Shown here piece by piece: positions 11,968 to 24,907 of a stretch of DNA of 64,000 nt. The notes under the pieces are model-generated. The model did no database searches. It had not been told where the DNA came from and saw only the letters and a program-made list of their open reading frames with translations. The first letter of the stretch is position 1. The number at the start of each line of letters is the position of its first letter. This DNA comes from Chrysemys picta bellii (Eukaryota; Chordata; Testudines; Emydidae). The stretch is taken from contig NC_088804.1 of assembly GCF_011386835.1 (NCBI RefSeq), forward strand, positions 33,405,549 to 33,469,548, in the 5' to 3' direction. The position numbers and the translations under genes were made by a program.

Positions 11968-12112
11968 GTCTGTTTATAAGATGGGTAAATTCAGGCACAG
12001 GCATGTTAAATGACTTGCCCAAAGTAAAGTTACTTAATCTACAAACATGGGTCCCTGATCATGAGTCAGTGGCAGAGTTAGGAATTGCACCTAACTCATA
12101 CTCTCTCCCCTA
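11968..12112 (-). mobile_element. MIR-like SINE fragment, antisense
   Basis: Antisense MIR core phrases in order: 'AGATGGGTAAATTCAGGCAC', 'AATGACTTGCCCAAAGT', 'GAGTCAGTGGCAGAGTTAGG'. The arrangement matches the other antisense copies at 13549, 29725, 37300 and 58691. The tail and the tRNA-like head are not resolvable. Confidence 0.75.
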
Positions 12113-12395
12113 TTCAAACTATTGGGCCAGCCGTACATGGGATTTGATTTCCATGTCCACTGCAGTCGAGAATGCAGGGTGCATGGTGATAGTGAGAGAC
12201 TGGAGCCAGGTACACCAGAGAAGGCACCCTGGAACCTGATCCTGGCCTCATCTTTCTGCTGCCCCTGCTTGTGTTACCTATTCACCTTTCTGCACTGCTG
12301 CTATTGGGTGCCTCCACTGACTCACCAGGGATCTACTGGTAAGATCAATATGACTGGAAAAGAAAACTAACAGCAAGAAAATTGTACTGTTGGCA

Positions 12396-12412
12396 CGAGA
12401 GAGAGAGAGAGA
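12396..12412. repeat. (GA)n microsatellite
   Basis: Short purine dinucleotide run, seen directly. Confidence 0.9.
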
Positions 12413-12414
12413 TA

Positions 12415-13545
12415 GTTGCTGAAAAACTGTAAAGGCACTGAGGAGGAAGGTTGCTTTTCTTTTCTCTCTTTGGTGCTGCAAATCCTAACTAGAGTCTGTA
12501 AGGGAGGAAGGCATGATTATGTTGTGTCACCCACAGCTTGAATGTTTGTGTGTGTGTCTGATGTCACAACTCTTGAATGGCCCACTGCCGCCATCGTTCT
12601 GATGTAGGAGAACACTGAGCATGCGAAAGCTTCATTTAATCAAACCCTGCCACCGACATGAGGGAGTCCGTGGGATGGATGCCTGTGCATGGATCTGTAT
12701 AATGACATGGCAATTTTTTGTTGCTTAATTGGGTGCATCACACACTCCCATGAACTCAGGTAAAATTACTTGAGAAAATCCTGAAACTCCCACATCATTT
12801 GCTTTACAGTGAATGGACCTCTGTGTATGTATAAAACAAATGCTAATGTGAACCTGGTCCAAGGCCAAGGATTGCTGTTCGTTATTTTTTTGGCATACCT
12901 CTTTAATACTTTCTTCAGACTTTCAAAATCCCTCAGCTAATATTGCTGGAAAATCTATTTGCAGGGAAATGTTGACAGTCACACCGAAGGATGCCTCCTC
13001 TTTATTCCTTTTAATCTGCCTTCATTCGGGTGCTTTCCAGTGTATTACAGCTCCCATTGCTAGACATTATATTTGGGAAAACTGCTTGCTCGTTTAAAAA
13101 AAAAAAGCACTTGTGAGCCTAGGGTGAACTTAATTAACATCGCTGGAGGGACAGCAATAAGGTACTTAACAGGGCTATACTGAGCCTTGCGAAACATGAA
13201 CAAGTCAAAATATTATTGACGTATTCAATTATTTGCACTTGTGGGGGTTTCAGTTTCTCTGATGCCTTCTGAAAATAATAAAGCACTTAAAAGTTCCGCT
13301 TTCACTTGGCTGACCTAGCGGTCTAGCAATAGCACAGTGTGTTACCCTGAGAGGGAGCCGAGCTGAAGCCAGCATAGGGTTAGGAGTGCTGAGAAAGCAG
13401 TACACGGAGTCCCTCAGGAGGGGAACAGCTCACATTCATGTCTAGGGGCTCTTCCTGCCTGCCCCGTGTTCTTTCTTTATTTTATTATTATTAGCATGCC
13501 TAAGACGCCAATCACTATGGTAACTACTAGGTGTCCATAATTCCT
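12415..13545. other. Unique noncoding sequence
   Basis: No gene and no repeat that I recognise. The part 12880-13330 is free of transposon motifs and low in simple sequence, so it is one place to test for noncoding conservation. Confidence 0.3.
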
Positions 13546-13548
13546 TTG

Positions 13549-13745
13549 CATTTATGGAGCACTTTCCACCAAACACTAATTAAATTAACCTCACACATTC
13601 CCCACTGGGCATTAGGTCCTGTTATCCAGGGATATTTTCACAGGTGGGAAGACTGAGGTACAGAAAGGTTAAATGGCTTACAGAAGGTCAGGATATCTGT
13701 GGCAATTCAGGTCTCCTGACTCCCAGTCCTGTGTCTTAACGACAA
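13549..13745 (-). mobile_element. MIR-like SINE, antisense
   Basis: Begins with 'TTTATGGAGCACTTTCC', the antisense of the MIR-type 'aagcgctt' region. It passes through 'AGACTGAGGTACAGAAAGG' and 'TTAAATGGCTTACAGAAGG', and ends 'CTCCTGACTCCCAGTCCTG'. The same order of modules is seen at 29725-29906 and 37300-37500. Confidence 0.8.
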
Positions 13746-13759
13746 CATCAGCCTTTCTC

Positions 13760-16700
13760 CTTTTCCCCAAGACTTCCTGTCAGTTCCTTTCACAAAGAAC
13801 AGAATTAAACCAACCTATCTGTCTGTCTACTTCAGTGGTCCTTGCTGCCTCCCTTCATGTTTGCCAGCTCTTTGAGAACATAACCTCAGCTTCACACAAA
13901 CCGAACCTTGAACCCACGGCTTTGTTCAAGAGAGTTCAAGGTTTGATGCAACTATTTTTCACAGCTCTTTGCCAGAAAGAGTTGCATCTGGCCATGCTCA
14001 CCGAGAGGGATAGTCACCATGACCTTGGGACTGTAGGGTTAGAAATGAGAGAGCATGAAGGGATGCTCAAGACTTTGAGATGAGCCTGAAAGATCCTGCT
14101 GCTGGAGGAAAACAAGCTAAATTGTATAGCTGAGCTGTGTCCCTGTCAGTCTTAGAGGGTTAGCCTCCCTTCCGTACAAGTATTTTATTGAGTGTCATAG
14201 GCATTCATTGAGGGGAAAATATCCTTTGTCATTGATGCTCACCACTCAGCCCATAGGTTAGCTTTGCACACCTAGCAGCAAAATCCCATGCACAGCAAGA
14301 TCATCAGGCAGCAATCTCATTCCTACAGTTTGCTTTACATTTCAGAAGCACACAGGGCTCTGTTGTTGCAAGAAGTTGCAATTTCCCACTGGCTCAATAG
14401 TGTCATTTTCAATCCTGTGTTACTTCTTGTTTTAGGATCATCTTAGCTTGAAGGCCACACGGAAGCTTACACAACGATGAGCTACCTATCGGCTAAATGG
14501 CAGGAAGCCTGCAAGCTAAGTGGCCGTGTGAAGGGAGAGGAATAGTTTGCTGCAATTCCACTGTGCATGTCACTGGAAGAATTATGGTCAAATTTCCTAT
14601 ATATCCATAACATCTGTGTGGCTAATAAAATTGACAGAGATTGTCATAATCAGGCTGTGCTCTCCAGTGGAAGAATTATATCTGAGCATTTGGAAATCTC
14701 ATGCACAAGCAGTTACTGAGGGAGTATGCTGCAGAGATTAAGCTGTTTCTGTGTTGCAATGGATACCCTTACTGAAAGGCAAAACCTGCTTTTGCCCTGC
14801 AACAAGGGTTTCAGAAAACTAATACTATTAAATGGAGCACGTGTATTATCTAAATAATTCTACATTTGTGCATGCACAAACATGCACACACATTTATTTA
14901 CATGCACAAAATTTCAGAACTGCAAAATCTGTTGGAAAAGTCTAATGTGAAATTGTATAGAAATGCAATAAGAGCTAAATCACTCCAGGACCAATTTAAG
15001 ATCTGTGTTGCAAAAGAGGCATAGTCCTGATCCCTTACCAAGCACTTGCCACCTCCTTTGGCATGGCTAGTGCCCTGAACTGGCCCTGCACTCAGAACTA
15101 TGCAGCCACTGAAGTTGTTCTTTTAAACGCCCGCTTATGCACCAAGGAACAACTACTGTGCATGCTTCTGTGGAAATGCGAAGCAATGCAACTTCTTCAC
15201 AGAAAGTCGGACTGTATCAGCTTGCAGAATTTTTGTGTGTCTAATCAGTGCAATTTCTAAGCTGTACCATTGTGTTAAAGAGTTGGTAAAATCCATGCTG
15301 GGTATAAAATATATTCAACTATTAAAACATCTAAAATATATTCAACTATTAAAACATCATAGTTTCCATAAGAACAAACGGACAAGTAATATTGTGATGG
15401 CAAATAATGATCTCATGCATTTTATAAGCAGATATAGTAACAGTTTCACATGTAATTAATTGCAGAATAATACTCAAGAAAGGTATTTATAAATCCCATG
15501 CTTGCTGACCTCCAAAAGAACTGCTTTTCACTGATTATGAATATAAACAAAATGGTTCTTTAGGTCAAAATAAAATATTAATCACGTGGGCCAGATTTTC
15601 AAAGATACAAAATGCAAAATCCCTCCCGCATCTTTCCTGTGTAAACCTAAAGAGGTAATTGAACACAACTTATTTGCAAATTGAGTTTCCTCATATATGC
15701 AGAAATCTTCTCTTTGCAATATAGGGACACTTAGCTTGCCTGCTACTGTACTTCAATAATAAAGTCTTGGAAACCTATAGTTTTGTCTGATTATACCAGT
15801 CCCATCTCACCCATTTTTATAGGGCTTCTAACATTTCTACCTATAAAGCTAATATCAGCATCCTACATGTCTCAGCGTGAATCCAACCAAAATAATCTCT
15901 TCTGTACCTCCATTGTCTTCAGTAGAGTCATAGCATGAATACAGCCTCTCATGTATTTCTCCCCTCCTGCTTTACCAGTAGCCACGCTTGGGACTTGACC
16001 CAAAGCCCACTGTAGTCAATGCAGACTCCCATTGATTTCAATGAGTGTTGGATCAAACCCATATTGCTGTGAGATAAAGGGACCATACTTCCATTTAAGA
16101 GTCCCCTCCCCTGCCACTCCCTGTGCATTCCAAAAATAAGAAACTCATTTCAACATGGCCATTACTGGGTAAAGAAAATAATTACAGATAATGAAATGTC
16201 ATATTTCACACATACTCCCTGCAATCCATGCTTCTTAGACTTCCCCAAAACACTGCAGGGTGTAACCAGCCCTTTCTTCCTCCTTCATACGAATAATATT
16301 TCACAATGGAATTGTGCGATGACAAAAAAAAATGATGCTGGAAAAGCATTGCTACCCATAGAGACATAAGGAATTGCCACAGGCCACAGCATGCAATCCC
16401 ACACAGTATTAACTAGCCATCATATCTCTTTCCAAGGCTACATTCTTCTGCAGTGAGCTACAGCATAAATAAGAGTTTTTACAGAAACAGACGGGGAACT
16501 GGACAAACTAGGGAACCATGTCATTTGTCAAGAAATGTTTGGCTTACAGTTTTTTAAAAATATTTCTTTTTGTTACTATTATTTAAACTGTTAATCCTAT
16601 TATTTAAACATTAGAAACCTGTTTTGCCTGTTATCTCAGGGATAAGGGTAAAATATTTGGTTATTATTTAAACGGGCATAAAAATTAAAATTGTATCATG

Positions 16701-19614
16701 CAAACCTCCCCAGAACAAGGACATTCTGAGTTAAGGTTGCAGTATTAGCATTACGCTAATTCAACTTGGGCAGTCCTTTGTGCATAGAGGTTCTATTGCA
16801 GAGAGAAAGTGTTTTGCAATCTGCTAATGAAGAGCACTAGATGAGAGCTAAATATTACTGTTCAAAGTAGTTACTATTATAGTAGCAAATTGTGGTAATG
16901 TTTTCTCCAAATATTTGTTTCAATTTGAAAGCAAATTTCTGCAAATATAAGTTGGAGGTTCTATTGCATAAATACTTAAAAAAAGCAAATGCTATACTCA
17001 CATGTGCACCAAGGTAAAATTCACTTTGTGCAGAAGCCCAGAACAAGGCCCCTTTCCCATTAACCCTTCAAAATAGGGCTGGAATGGGATTTATTGATTC
17101 TTAGGTTTTGTGCAGGATCTTTGTGTAGAGTAAATTTCACTCATGAGGGCGCGGGATGTAGAAAAGTTTGTAAATCATTTGGAATAGAAGTAAAGCTGAG
17201 ACTTTCACTTTGTGCTTGGGAACAGACAAGAGACAAAATTCATCAGCTAAAGTAACGATTGTGAAGTATTTGTTCATCTCTAATGTATCTCTTAATACGG
17301 GAAATGTGCCATCTCTATGGAGATAGACATTTTAGTAGTATGAGGTCAGGATTGCATGTGGATGGGCATAACTGTTTTGGTCAGACTTGTATTCCATTTT
17401 TATATCTTATACGTAAATAACTGTGCAGAGTAGAGCTGGTCAGAGAAACTGCGACAGACTCATATTCCACTGGAATACGCAGCTCTGTCTAAATCAAAAC
17501 AGTTTATAAGAAGGGGGTGGGAGATGGAACTCACCAAAAAAGTGAGGATGTTCTTTATCTTTTTTACCAACATTCTAAATGACAAAGAACATTCTATGGA
17601 AATAGTAATATTTGAAAATTGTTAACCAGCTCTAAACCCAGTTAATGTCGCCTCCCCCCCCCCCCCCAACCTGCATGTAAGTTAATAATACCCAGAGTGA
17701 AACTGGCCACAAATTATACCTGACCATGGCTCACACCGTATATTGTATTGACAGATTTGTAAAGTCTGAAATTGTCTTTTGTTGTTGTTCTTTTCCCAGC
17801 GGTTTAGATAGACAGTAGTACAGCTGCTCATAACCTGTTCCATCTTCAAATACAAGCATGCTTTAGACTCAGATCTTCATAAAACAGTTAGATTTACACT
17901 CAGGCCGCTCTGGAAATAAATCTGCTCATTTAGATGAGTTCTCATTTGAAATGGCTTAGCCCAGTAATTAATCATTTCTCTGCCTTTATATATTTGTGGG
18001 TATTTGAAAGACGTTTGATTAGTTACCAGTGATTACACTTCCCAACTCCCTGCAAAGGAAATAATAAAATAAACCATGTCAGGTCTTCACAGAAATAAAA
18101 AAGGCTTATGGAAGGGATGGCTGAGGCTAGATCTGGGCTGAATGTAATAGGGGCTCAATTGTTTGACTGCATTTAATGAGGACCAAGTAATGAAGTGTCT
18201 TATCATCTAGGACTTCCTTAAAGAAATATGGAGTCCATTTTCAAACCATATTGTGCTAGGACCCAGCAATGACATGAACAAAACAATGATGATGTTTAGG
18301 TTTCTCCCCATTACTTCGGCAGACACTAGCCATGGCTTAGGGACAGAGACCATAATTTTTCTGCTTTCATTAGCATAGGTTTAATAGCAAGACACTTCTC
18401 CCTCCCCATCTGGGACAGTCAGCCTGTTCATGCTCAATCTTTTGTGCTAGTTGAAGATTAATTTACCGATCCGCTGTTTCTAGTGTCGCTAAATTATCTG
18501 CAGGAACCCTGAGATTCAGATCTGACAGCATTTATCTAATCCCAAAGGTCTCAGCCTTTATGGAGCTGCAGAAGGGGAAGGGATTCTGTCAATTCTGGGG
18601 GAGGTCACACATCTAATGTTGCCTATCTATATTATGGTCCCAGTGTATGCTGGAGTTACACATACACATGCTGTTTAACCTGTCCCTATTATTACAATGA
18701 CCTTAACCAGCTAGGCAGTTCAGAGAGTAGGCACTAAACAGAGCATGAGATGAATTTAATGGATTACTAGGGAGTATGTTATTGCAAGGAAAAGCACCTG
18801 TGGAGCAACATATTTACCTCAGTTCCACTGAATGAGCATGTTGAAAGTGAATTGGCATAGCCTTGTGCTTTATGAAAGGAAGTATTTTGTCATTCTTCAT
18901 GCTTTCATTAAGAGGATTTAAGGCAGAGGATGCTGAAATGGTTTAGGGTTGGCACAAAAAAATGTAGATTAATAGTGCAGCTTGAAAATAGTGAAGCATC
19001 TGATTTTTGCTTTTCCATCAACAAACCTAATAAACTGGGATGAAACTATTAACATACAAATAGACAGCCTTCTGATTAAAACAGCAGCAGCCAACCAACC
19101 TGAAAAAAGACCTCTCCACGCAGAAAGCAATTATGATCAGGCATGTAGTCCAATTCACTTCTACTTCTAGCCATCTTGGAAAATCAAAGTGTAACCAATT
19201 GTAATGCAGAAAACACTGGTTTTTATTTTAAAATTCTACTATGCTCTTGATTTCATTATCATTATTATTGTTGTGAATGTAATTTTAGAAGCCAAGGAGT
19301 CTGCTGTAAAATCACTTACTTGCTTGAAATGCCAGGTCTGAAAACATACAGTAAGTGATGAAGGTTCAATTCTTCTGGCCTGAGCCAGAGCCACAGAGAG
19401 CCTTTAATACAGTGGGACCTCTGTTGTTCCACAGAGGGAAGAGAGAACACATAGCCTATGTTATTTAGGATGTCAGACGAGGCAGTCATACTGGCCCATT
19501 CTGGCCTTTAAGTGTCTGGGCCAGACTCTCAACTGCGGTAAATCAGCATAGCCAAATGTTGACTTCTGCCATTTCAGCATGCAGCTGGGTTTGGGTGGAC
19601 TTGGGCCCTGAGAC
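13760..19614. other. Repeat-poor noncoding block of about 5.9 kb
   Basis: Apart from a C14 run at 17654-17667, a short AGATTTTCAAA motif at 15590 and possible small palindromic bits near 16020, I recognise no transposon across this stretch. No ORF exceeds 136 codons (13673-14083, which begins in the MIR copy) and none shows a domain. Such blocks can hold conserved regulatory DNA, but nothing in the sequence alone proves that. Confidence 0.4.
17654..17667. repeat. Poly-C run
   Basis: An uninterrupted C homopolymer, seen directly. It is a likely sequencing-length uncertainty. Confidence 0.9.
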
Positions 19615-19617
19615 TAT

Positions 19618-19896
19618 GGCTGTCTATACTACCGCAGGATCAACACTGCTGCGATCGATGCACCGGGGGTCGATTTAGCGGGTCTAGTGAAGACCTGCTA
19701 AGTCGATGGCAGAACGCTCTCCGGTCGACTCCAGTACTCCACCAGGAACGAGAGGAGTAAGATAAGTTGACGGGAGTGTGTCTCCCATCGACCCAGCATG
19801 GTGTAGACACCGCAGTAAGTTGATCCTAAGCTACGTCGACTCCAGCTACATGAAGCGTAACTTAGGTCGACTTACCGTGGTAGTGTAGACATAGCC
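19618..19896. mobile_element. PIF/Harbinger-type MITE, copy 1
   Basis: A 279 bp element with inverted termini GGCTGTCTATACTACC and the complement of GTAGTGTAGACATAGCC. It is flanked by a 3 bp duplication, TAT (19615-19617 and 19897-19899). Three-base duplications and this terminal sequence fit the Harbinger superfamily, and a larger decayed element with related termini and transposase remains lies at 52912. The interior is rich in GTCGA motifs and encodes nothing. Confidence 0.75.
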
Positions 19897-19899
19897 TAT

Positions 19900-22800
19900 G
19901 AAGATCCACCGCCTGGGCCCATGCCGTGATGCGGGCTCCCAGAAACAGTGGGGGCTATGGCAGTATGATGCTGTAGTGGCGGCCACTCAGGCAGAATCTA
20001 CAGTATTCAAAACTCAAATTCTGATCTGGTATTTAAACCAAAATGGCAAAAAACAAAAATTCTGATGAGGTTTCCACTATTTCTGCCTTACTCCCCAAAC
20101 TTCCACCAGCCCACTACTGACCCTTAGATTTGCAATGGACCAAAAGAAAACCATGGATTTGTACACCGCTGGACTTTGGAAGAATTTGGATCCCAATCCA
20201 ACATTGCAGCTTGAAGTAACAAGCATGACTGGGACTGCATTATCTCTTGATAAATATGTGAATTACTTGTCCCCTCATTCTATGCAAATTTGAATGTCTG
20301 ACTGAATTTCTGCCTGTTGAACGCATGTCAATGGCTTGAATTAGGACTCAGTATGTGAGAGAAAAAGTCCACTTCTCACTGTAATTCTTCTCACTGTAGT
20401 TCCTCTCCTTGTGTTTTTACTATTTTCCATTGGTATTATACCCCTAACCCACATTTAGGGGAACATTACAATCTAATATTTGACAGCATCTGCCAAGTAC
20501 CCACATGAGTCATGGATCACAGGTCTGTTCTATCTCTAAAAGGAAGAGACATCATTTGAAACCCACATAGGCCCACTGTAGAAAGCTTTTCCTTCCTTTC
20601 ATTACTTCCTGTATCAGTGTTACTCATATTGATTTCCTTATCCTAATTCAGTGGACCTCAGCAGAGGTCAGAATTAGTAAGATTACTCTCTTTTCCTTTT
20701 CATGAACAGTGAGAACAGTACAGGACAACTATGGAGAAAATCACTATTACTGGGGAAAAAATGGGATTTTAAAAAGAATTTGTTACTAGGGTATAATCTG
20801 CTTTAAATGCGAGCCTCACTTAAAACACTGGCAGTGATAAAGTCATGTTGGTTAGAAGGAAAAGACTATAGGCCCAATTCTTCTCTCACACATGTTGGAG
20901 TAAACCAGGAATTACTCAGGTGAAGTCAATGGAGTTACATTAGTATAAAACTGGTGTCAATGAGAGGAGAATCAGGCTCTACAAAAAGTGATAGGTGGAT
21001 TTTCTCCCTGGTAAAAAAGGATTATAATATACATATAGGTGTGTGTAATTATAATGTATACCCTACGGTTTATGAATACTTAAAAACGTTTCCTCTGTGA
21101 AACATTTTTTAACTGCTCAAAAATAGTTACACTAATTTTGTCCTTCTTTACTGATAAAATATGTTAAGGAAATGTAAGGTCACTCCAAGGAGCAGCAGAA
21201 TGTAAATGCCTATATGCAAAATCAAATTGCTTTCAGTATGTAACTGTGATACAAATGCCTTTTGTAGCCATCCAAAATCCATTCCAAAGAGAGAAATGAA
21301 GTACATATCTGCATTGGAATCAGTGATTTATTTGCACCGTGGAAGGCAGGGAAATCCCCATCCCCCTAAACTATGTGTTCCCTGGCTTTAAACATTCAAT
21401 AACTTCTCAGCCAGGGAATGTATCCTTTCCTCCACTATATATTTTCTGTGGTTTGCCTTATCATGTGCTAAATATATTATTGCGACACATTCATTACTTT
21501 GGGCCACAGCTCTGAGAACTTTGCATGGTTCCCTGCCTCTAAGAATGTCACAGATAAATCACTGATCAGAATAAACTGATTGTCCATTCTGGAATCTCTT
21601 TTGTAGGATTAAAAAAAAAAAAAAGATAAATTCAGAAAAAAATCCAAGTCTGTCTTTCTCAGGAGGCTGAGCCCTTTCACTCTCACTTTATTCATTTCAG
21701 TGTGTTACCAAGTCTCCTGTTAATGATAAAAACTGCATTGCTTTCAGATCATCAGCCTGACATCAGAATCTTGCCTTAAGCTTCGAAGTTTGGATGTCAT
21801 ATAAAATGTAGATATATGTCTCTTTTTGTGTTTGAAATCCCCACATGGAGGGAGCTGGTAATGTGCCATACTGAAGCAAGACCTCTCTTGATCTCTGCAC
21901 CGCTTTGAACTTTTCTTTTCAATAGACATGTTTGTCCCAGTGCAATCAGCACATTGGAGACAACATCTTGGGAGAGTTTAGCCTTGAACAGCGCCAGATC
22001 TTCAGCATCCATAACTACCTCCTCTCTACAGCCTCATACTGAACACTTTCTTTTCATAAATTAGTCAACGGATGCCAGATTGAGGTTATGGACTTGATTA
22101 ATTTTATGTCTGTGACATGCTCACTATATAATTATACCAAGCTATGCACTATTAGATAATAACTTTTGGTTCTCAAAAGGGGAATTCAGTTCATTTAAAA
22201 TTACTTTAGCTCCTTTAGAAAGAGACATTTTCTATCTCCAAGAAACAACATCAAACTAAGTGATCAAGCAACTCTATCCTAGAAATAAAAGACTGTGGCA
22301 CTGAAGTGGTTACAAACCATTTTGTTCAACCAGACTATTTACAAGTAGCAACAGGGTATCTGTTTCCTGTCATCTCCATCATATATCTTGAGGCACAGAG
22401 ATTGGAGCCCAATTACAGCCTGATATCTAATCAATACACACCTTATTCCTAGAGCAGGAAGTAAAGGAGTAGGCCCTTGGGAGCCAGAGTTCAAATGACT
22501 CTACTGTCGATTGCAGATAGCAGCTAATGATAGGACATTCTTCTGAAATGAGGGAGATGGGAAGGGATGCACAGTTTAATGGGATTGTTAATATAAAGAT
22601 TATATATGCACATTCATTTATGCTTCTAACTTTAAATTCCAGAAATACCTTATGAAAAGTACAAGACCGGGGACTAGAGATACTCTCTGCTCCTATAGTG
22701 CTTTAGCCTTTACATTTGTAAATAAGAGACTCAAATGACAAAGTGAAGCCGAACTATTTAAATGAGATTTGCAAGATATGTTTGGGTAGGTTTTTTTGCT

Positions 22801-23510
22801 TATACTTTTACAGCTGTATTTTCATGAAGACTTTCTTTCTTTCATACATATATGTATATTTATAGAACTCCAGGGACTTTCCCTCAAATCAGTACCTTTT
22901 CCCTTCCCTCAACTGACCAGTTAAACTAATTCTGCTATGTGCATGAACCTAGTAGACTAAATTCTGCACTTTAGTTACTGAAGACATAATTTGGCCCATT
23001 GTTTCTATGTTAGATGTTTGTGGAGGTCCTGGTCAGATAAGTTGCAGAACTATTTTTGCCTTAAGCTTCCACTTCTAATTGTGTCAATTAGCCAGAAAAA
23101 CAACCACTGCTATATGCTATTTCCTTTGCGTTTCTAGTGACGGTTCGAAAGGCTGCCTTTTGCCTACTGGTTGTTATGGAAATGTTTTTCCGCCCCCAAG
23201 AAACACTGTACCTCAGAAATGTAAAATATGAAAAAGAAAACAACCTGAATAATCAAAGAAAATCACATTACGCTTTGCATTCCAAGAAAGAGAATACAGC
23301 ACAGGGGCTTAATAAATGTTGGTAGTACTTAGCTTTTAAAAAGATCTAGAAGTCTATCTGCTGACATGGATGGATTCCTTTTAGATTTAGTGCACGTTTG
23401 ATTAGCCAGGAAACCATTGTCTGTTTTCCACTGGGCCAGACCTTTTATAGCCGCAAAACTCATAGTAAATAAAAGCAGTGAAGCAAACATTATGTCAAAT
23501 AGTTTTCTGG
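19900..23510. other. Largely unique noncoding sequence
   Basis: Only a palindromic repeat at 20871-20978 and an A-run near 21610 are recognised. The minus frame at 21797-22012 (71 codons) is the only mildly protein-like one and is discussed as a finding. I do not call it a gene. Confidence 0.35.
20871..20978. repeat. Palindromic dispersed repeat
   Basis: Left end GGCCCAATTCTTCTCTCAC and right end GAGAGGAGAATCAGGCT are inverted copies. The centre holds 'GAAGTCAATGGAGTTACA'. Close relatives are at 35909-35995 and 60445-60558. It behaves like an old MITE; the superfamily is not clear. Confidence 0.6.
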
Positions 23511-23513
23511 GTA

Positions 23514-23597
23514 AGGCAGTGCACTGGGCCTTAGGAGATCTGGCTTCATCTCCCAGCTGTGTCAAGATTTCATGGGTGACCTTGGGTGGGTCACTAG
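23514..23597 (+). mobile_element. MIR-like SINE, left part (interrupted)
   Basis: The MIR-like core 'TAGGAGATCTGGCTTCATC' and 'GTGACCTTGGGTGGGTCAC' breaks off at about 23597. It resumes at about 23955 with 'CATCAGTTCCCCATCTGTTA', the next part of the MIR order. The gap of about 355 bp is filled by two later insertions. Confidence 0.75.
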
Positions 23598-23599
23598 AA

Positions 23600-23950
23600 A
23601 CCAGATTTACAAAGGTATTTAGGTATCTTAAAATGCAGCTAAGCACCTAAAGGGATTAACAAAAGTGCTTCAGTGAGTTAGGCATTTAACTTGCTTTTGT
23701 AAATCCCATTAGGTACCTATCTGTACAGGGCCGGGCGTAGGTGTTTTGCCACCTGGGGCAGAAAACATTTTCGGTGCCCCCCAAATGTCCGTGCAAAACA
23801 CAAAACAATAAATTGGATTTGGTGCCCTGCTGGATGTTGATTTGGTGCTCCCAGAAGTTGACGTTCAGGGAGATCACCCTGATCACCGACCCCTAAGGTG
23901 GGTCTATACTCTGCATCTCCAGGTGCCTGAACACCTTAGTAAATGTGGTC
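23600..23950. mobile_element. Fold-back MITE inserted in the MIR copy, itself interrupted
   Basis: Left terminus 'ACCAGATTTACAAAGGT' is the inverse of the right terminus 'ACCTTAGTAAATGTGGTC'. Inner modules 'GTATTTAGG' and 'AGGTGCCTGAACACCTTAG' are also inverted. The element is split by a GC-richer insert from 23726 to about 23907. The interior resembles other palindromes of the TTTAGGTGCCTAA type, for example at 54505-54555. Confidence 0.6.
23726..23907. mobile_element. hAT-like insert within the fold-back MITE
   Basis: Starts CAGGGCCGGGCGTAGG, resembling the CAGGGCCGGCTCCAGG terminus of the elements at 45280 and 46293. The right terminus is not a clean complement. After the insert, the host MITE resumes with ACTCTGCATCTCCAGG, partly repeating the CTATCTGTA that precedes it, which would be a decayed duplication. 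The superfamily is therefore only probable. Confidence 0.4.
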
Positions 23951-23954
23951 ATTG

Positions 23955-24156
23955 ACCACAATGTGCATCAGTTCCCCATCTGTTAAACTGGGGTTAGTAA
24001 TGCTTCCTTTTCTCCCCCCTTTTGACTATATTGCCTATTTATATTGTAAGCTCTTCCGGGCAGTGACCCTTACACTATGTTTGTACAGCAAGTAGCACAG
24101 CAAGGCCTCAGCTGGGGCCTCCAGGTTCTACTGCAATGCAAATAATAAAACTAATA
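23955..24156 (+). mobile_element. MIR-like SINE, right part (interrupted)
   Basis: Continues the copy begun at 23514. It has 'AGTTCCCCATCTGTTAAACT', the tail module 'TTGTAAGCTCTTCCGGGCAG', 'GCCTCAGCTGGGGCCTCCAG' and an AATAATAAA end. Confidence 0.8.
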
Positions 24157-24232
24157 CAGAGTCCAGCACAATGGGGCCCTAATACTGCCTGAAGTCTTTA
24201 GGTGTTACCGTAACACACATAAATAATTACAG

Positions 24233-24278
24233 AATATATCTATATCTATATCTAGTTCTATATCTATATATATAGATC
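24233..24278. repeat. TATCTA/TATA-type microsatellite
   Basis: An imperfect hexamer run grading into TATATATA, seen directly. Confidence 0.9.
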
Positions 24279-24767
24279 TTGTGCTTAAATCCCAGGTGGC
24301 AGAAAAAAAAGATCTAAAACAAGAGAACTTTTTAATTATACAGTACATTGATGATCTTGGAATAGGTACAGAAACCATTAAAGCTTTCAATATCTCTACA
24401 TATGTCTTTTTTTCTTTAAATAGGAACATCTTTTCAGCAAAAATAGATCAAAGCCAGTGATAGTGTAACACTGGCTCTCTAAATAATGCCAGTGTTGAGG
24501 TTTCTAAGTATCTTCTTTCAAATGGTGACTTATATTATCCTAAATTCAAAAGCAAACAACTGGGGAGAAGCTAATCACTAATTGAAAAGCAATATTAAAT
24601 TCCAAAGTGGGCACTCTAATAATGGTGCAGTCTTGAATTTGAGCTATATCCATGGTTCTGCTGTATAGTCAGTCGAGGATCTTCTAGCACAAGAGATAGG
24701 TGTGTGAGCAAGAGAGAGAGCGTGCAAAATTTCACCTTGTTTTCAATCTCATAATCACAAATTTGGG

Positions 24768-24907
24768 GCAGATCCTGTGAAATGCTGAGTGACTCCTATA
24801 GGGTGCTGCTGAATACTTGCAACTCCATATAGGAGTATATGGCCCCAACTACTATTGAAATCAATAGGAGTCAAGGCTACCCGGCACTTCCCAGTATTGG
24901 GCCCACA
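24768..24907. repeat. Palindromic dispersed repeat
   Basis: The left half 'TGCTGAATACTTGCAACTCC' is inversely related to the right half around 'AATAGGAGTCAAGGCTACCC' and 'GGCACTTCCCAGTATTGGGC'. It is of the same kind as the repeat at 6225. Confidence 0.45.
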
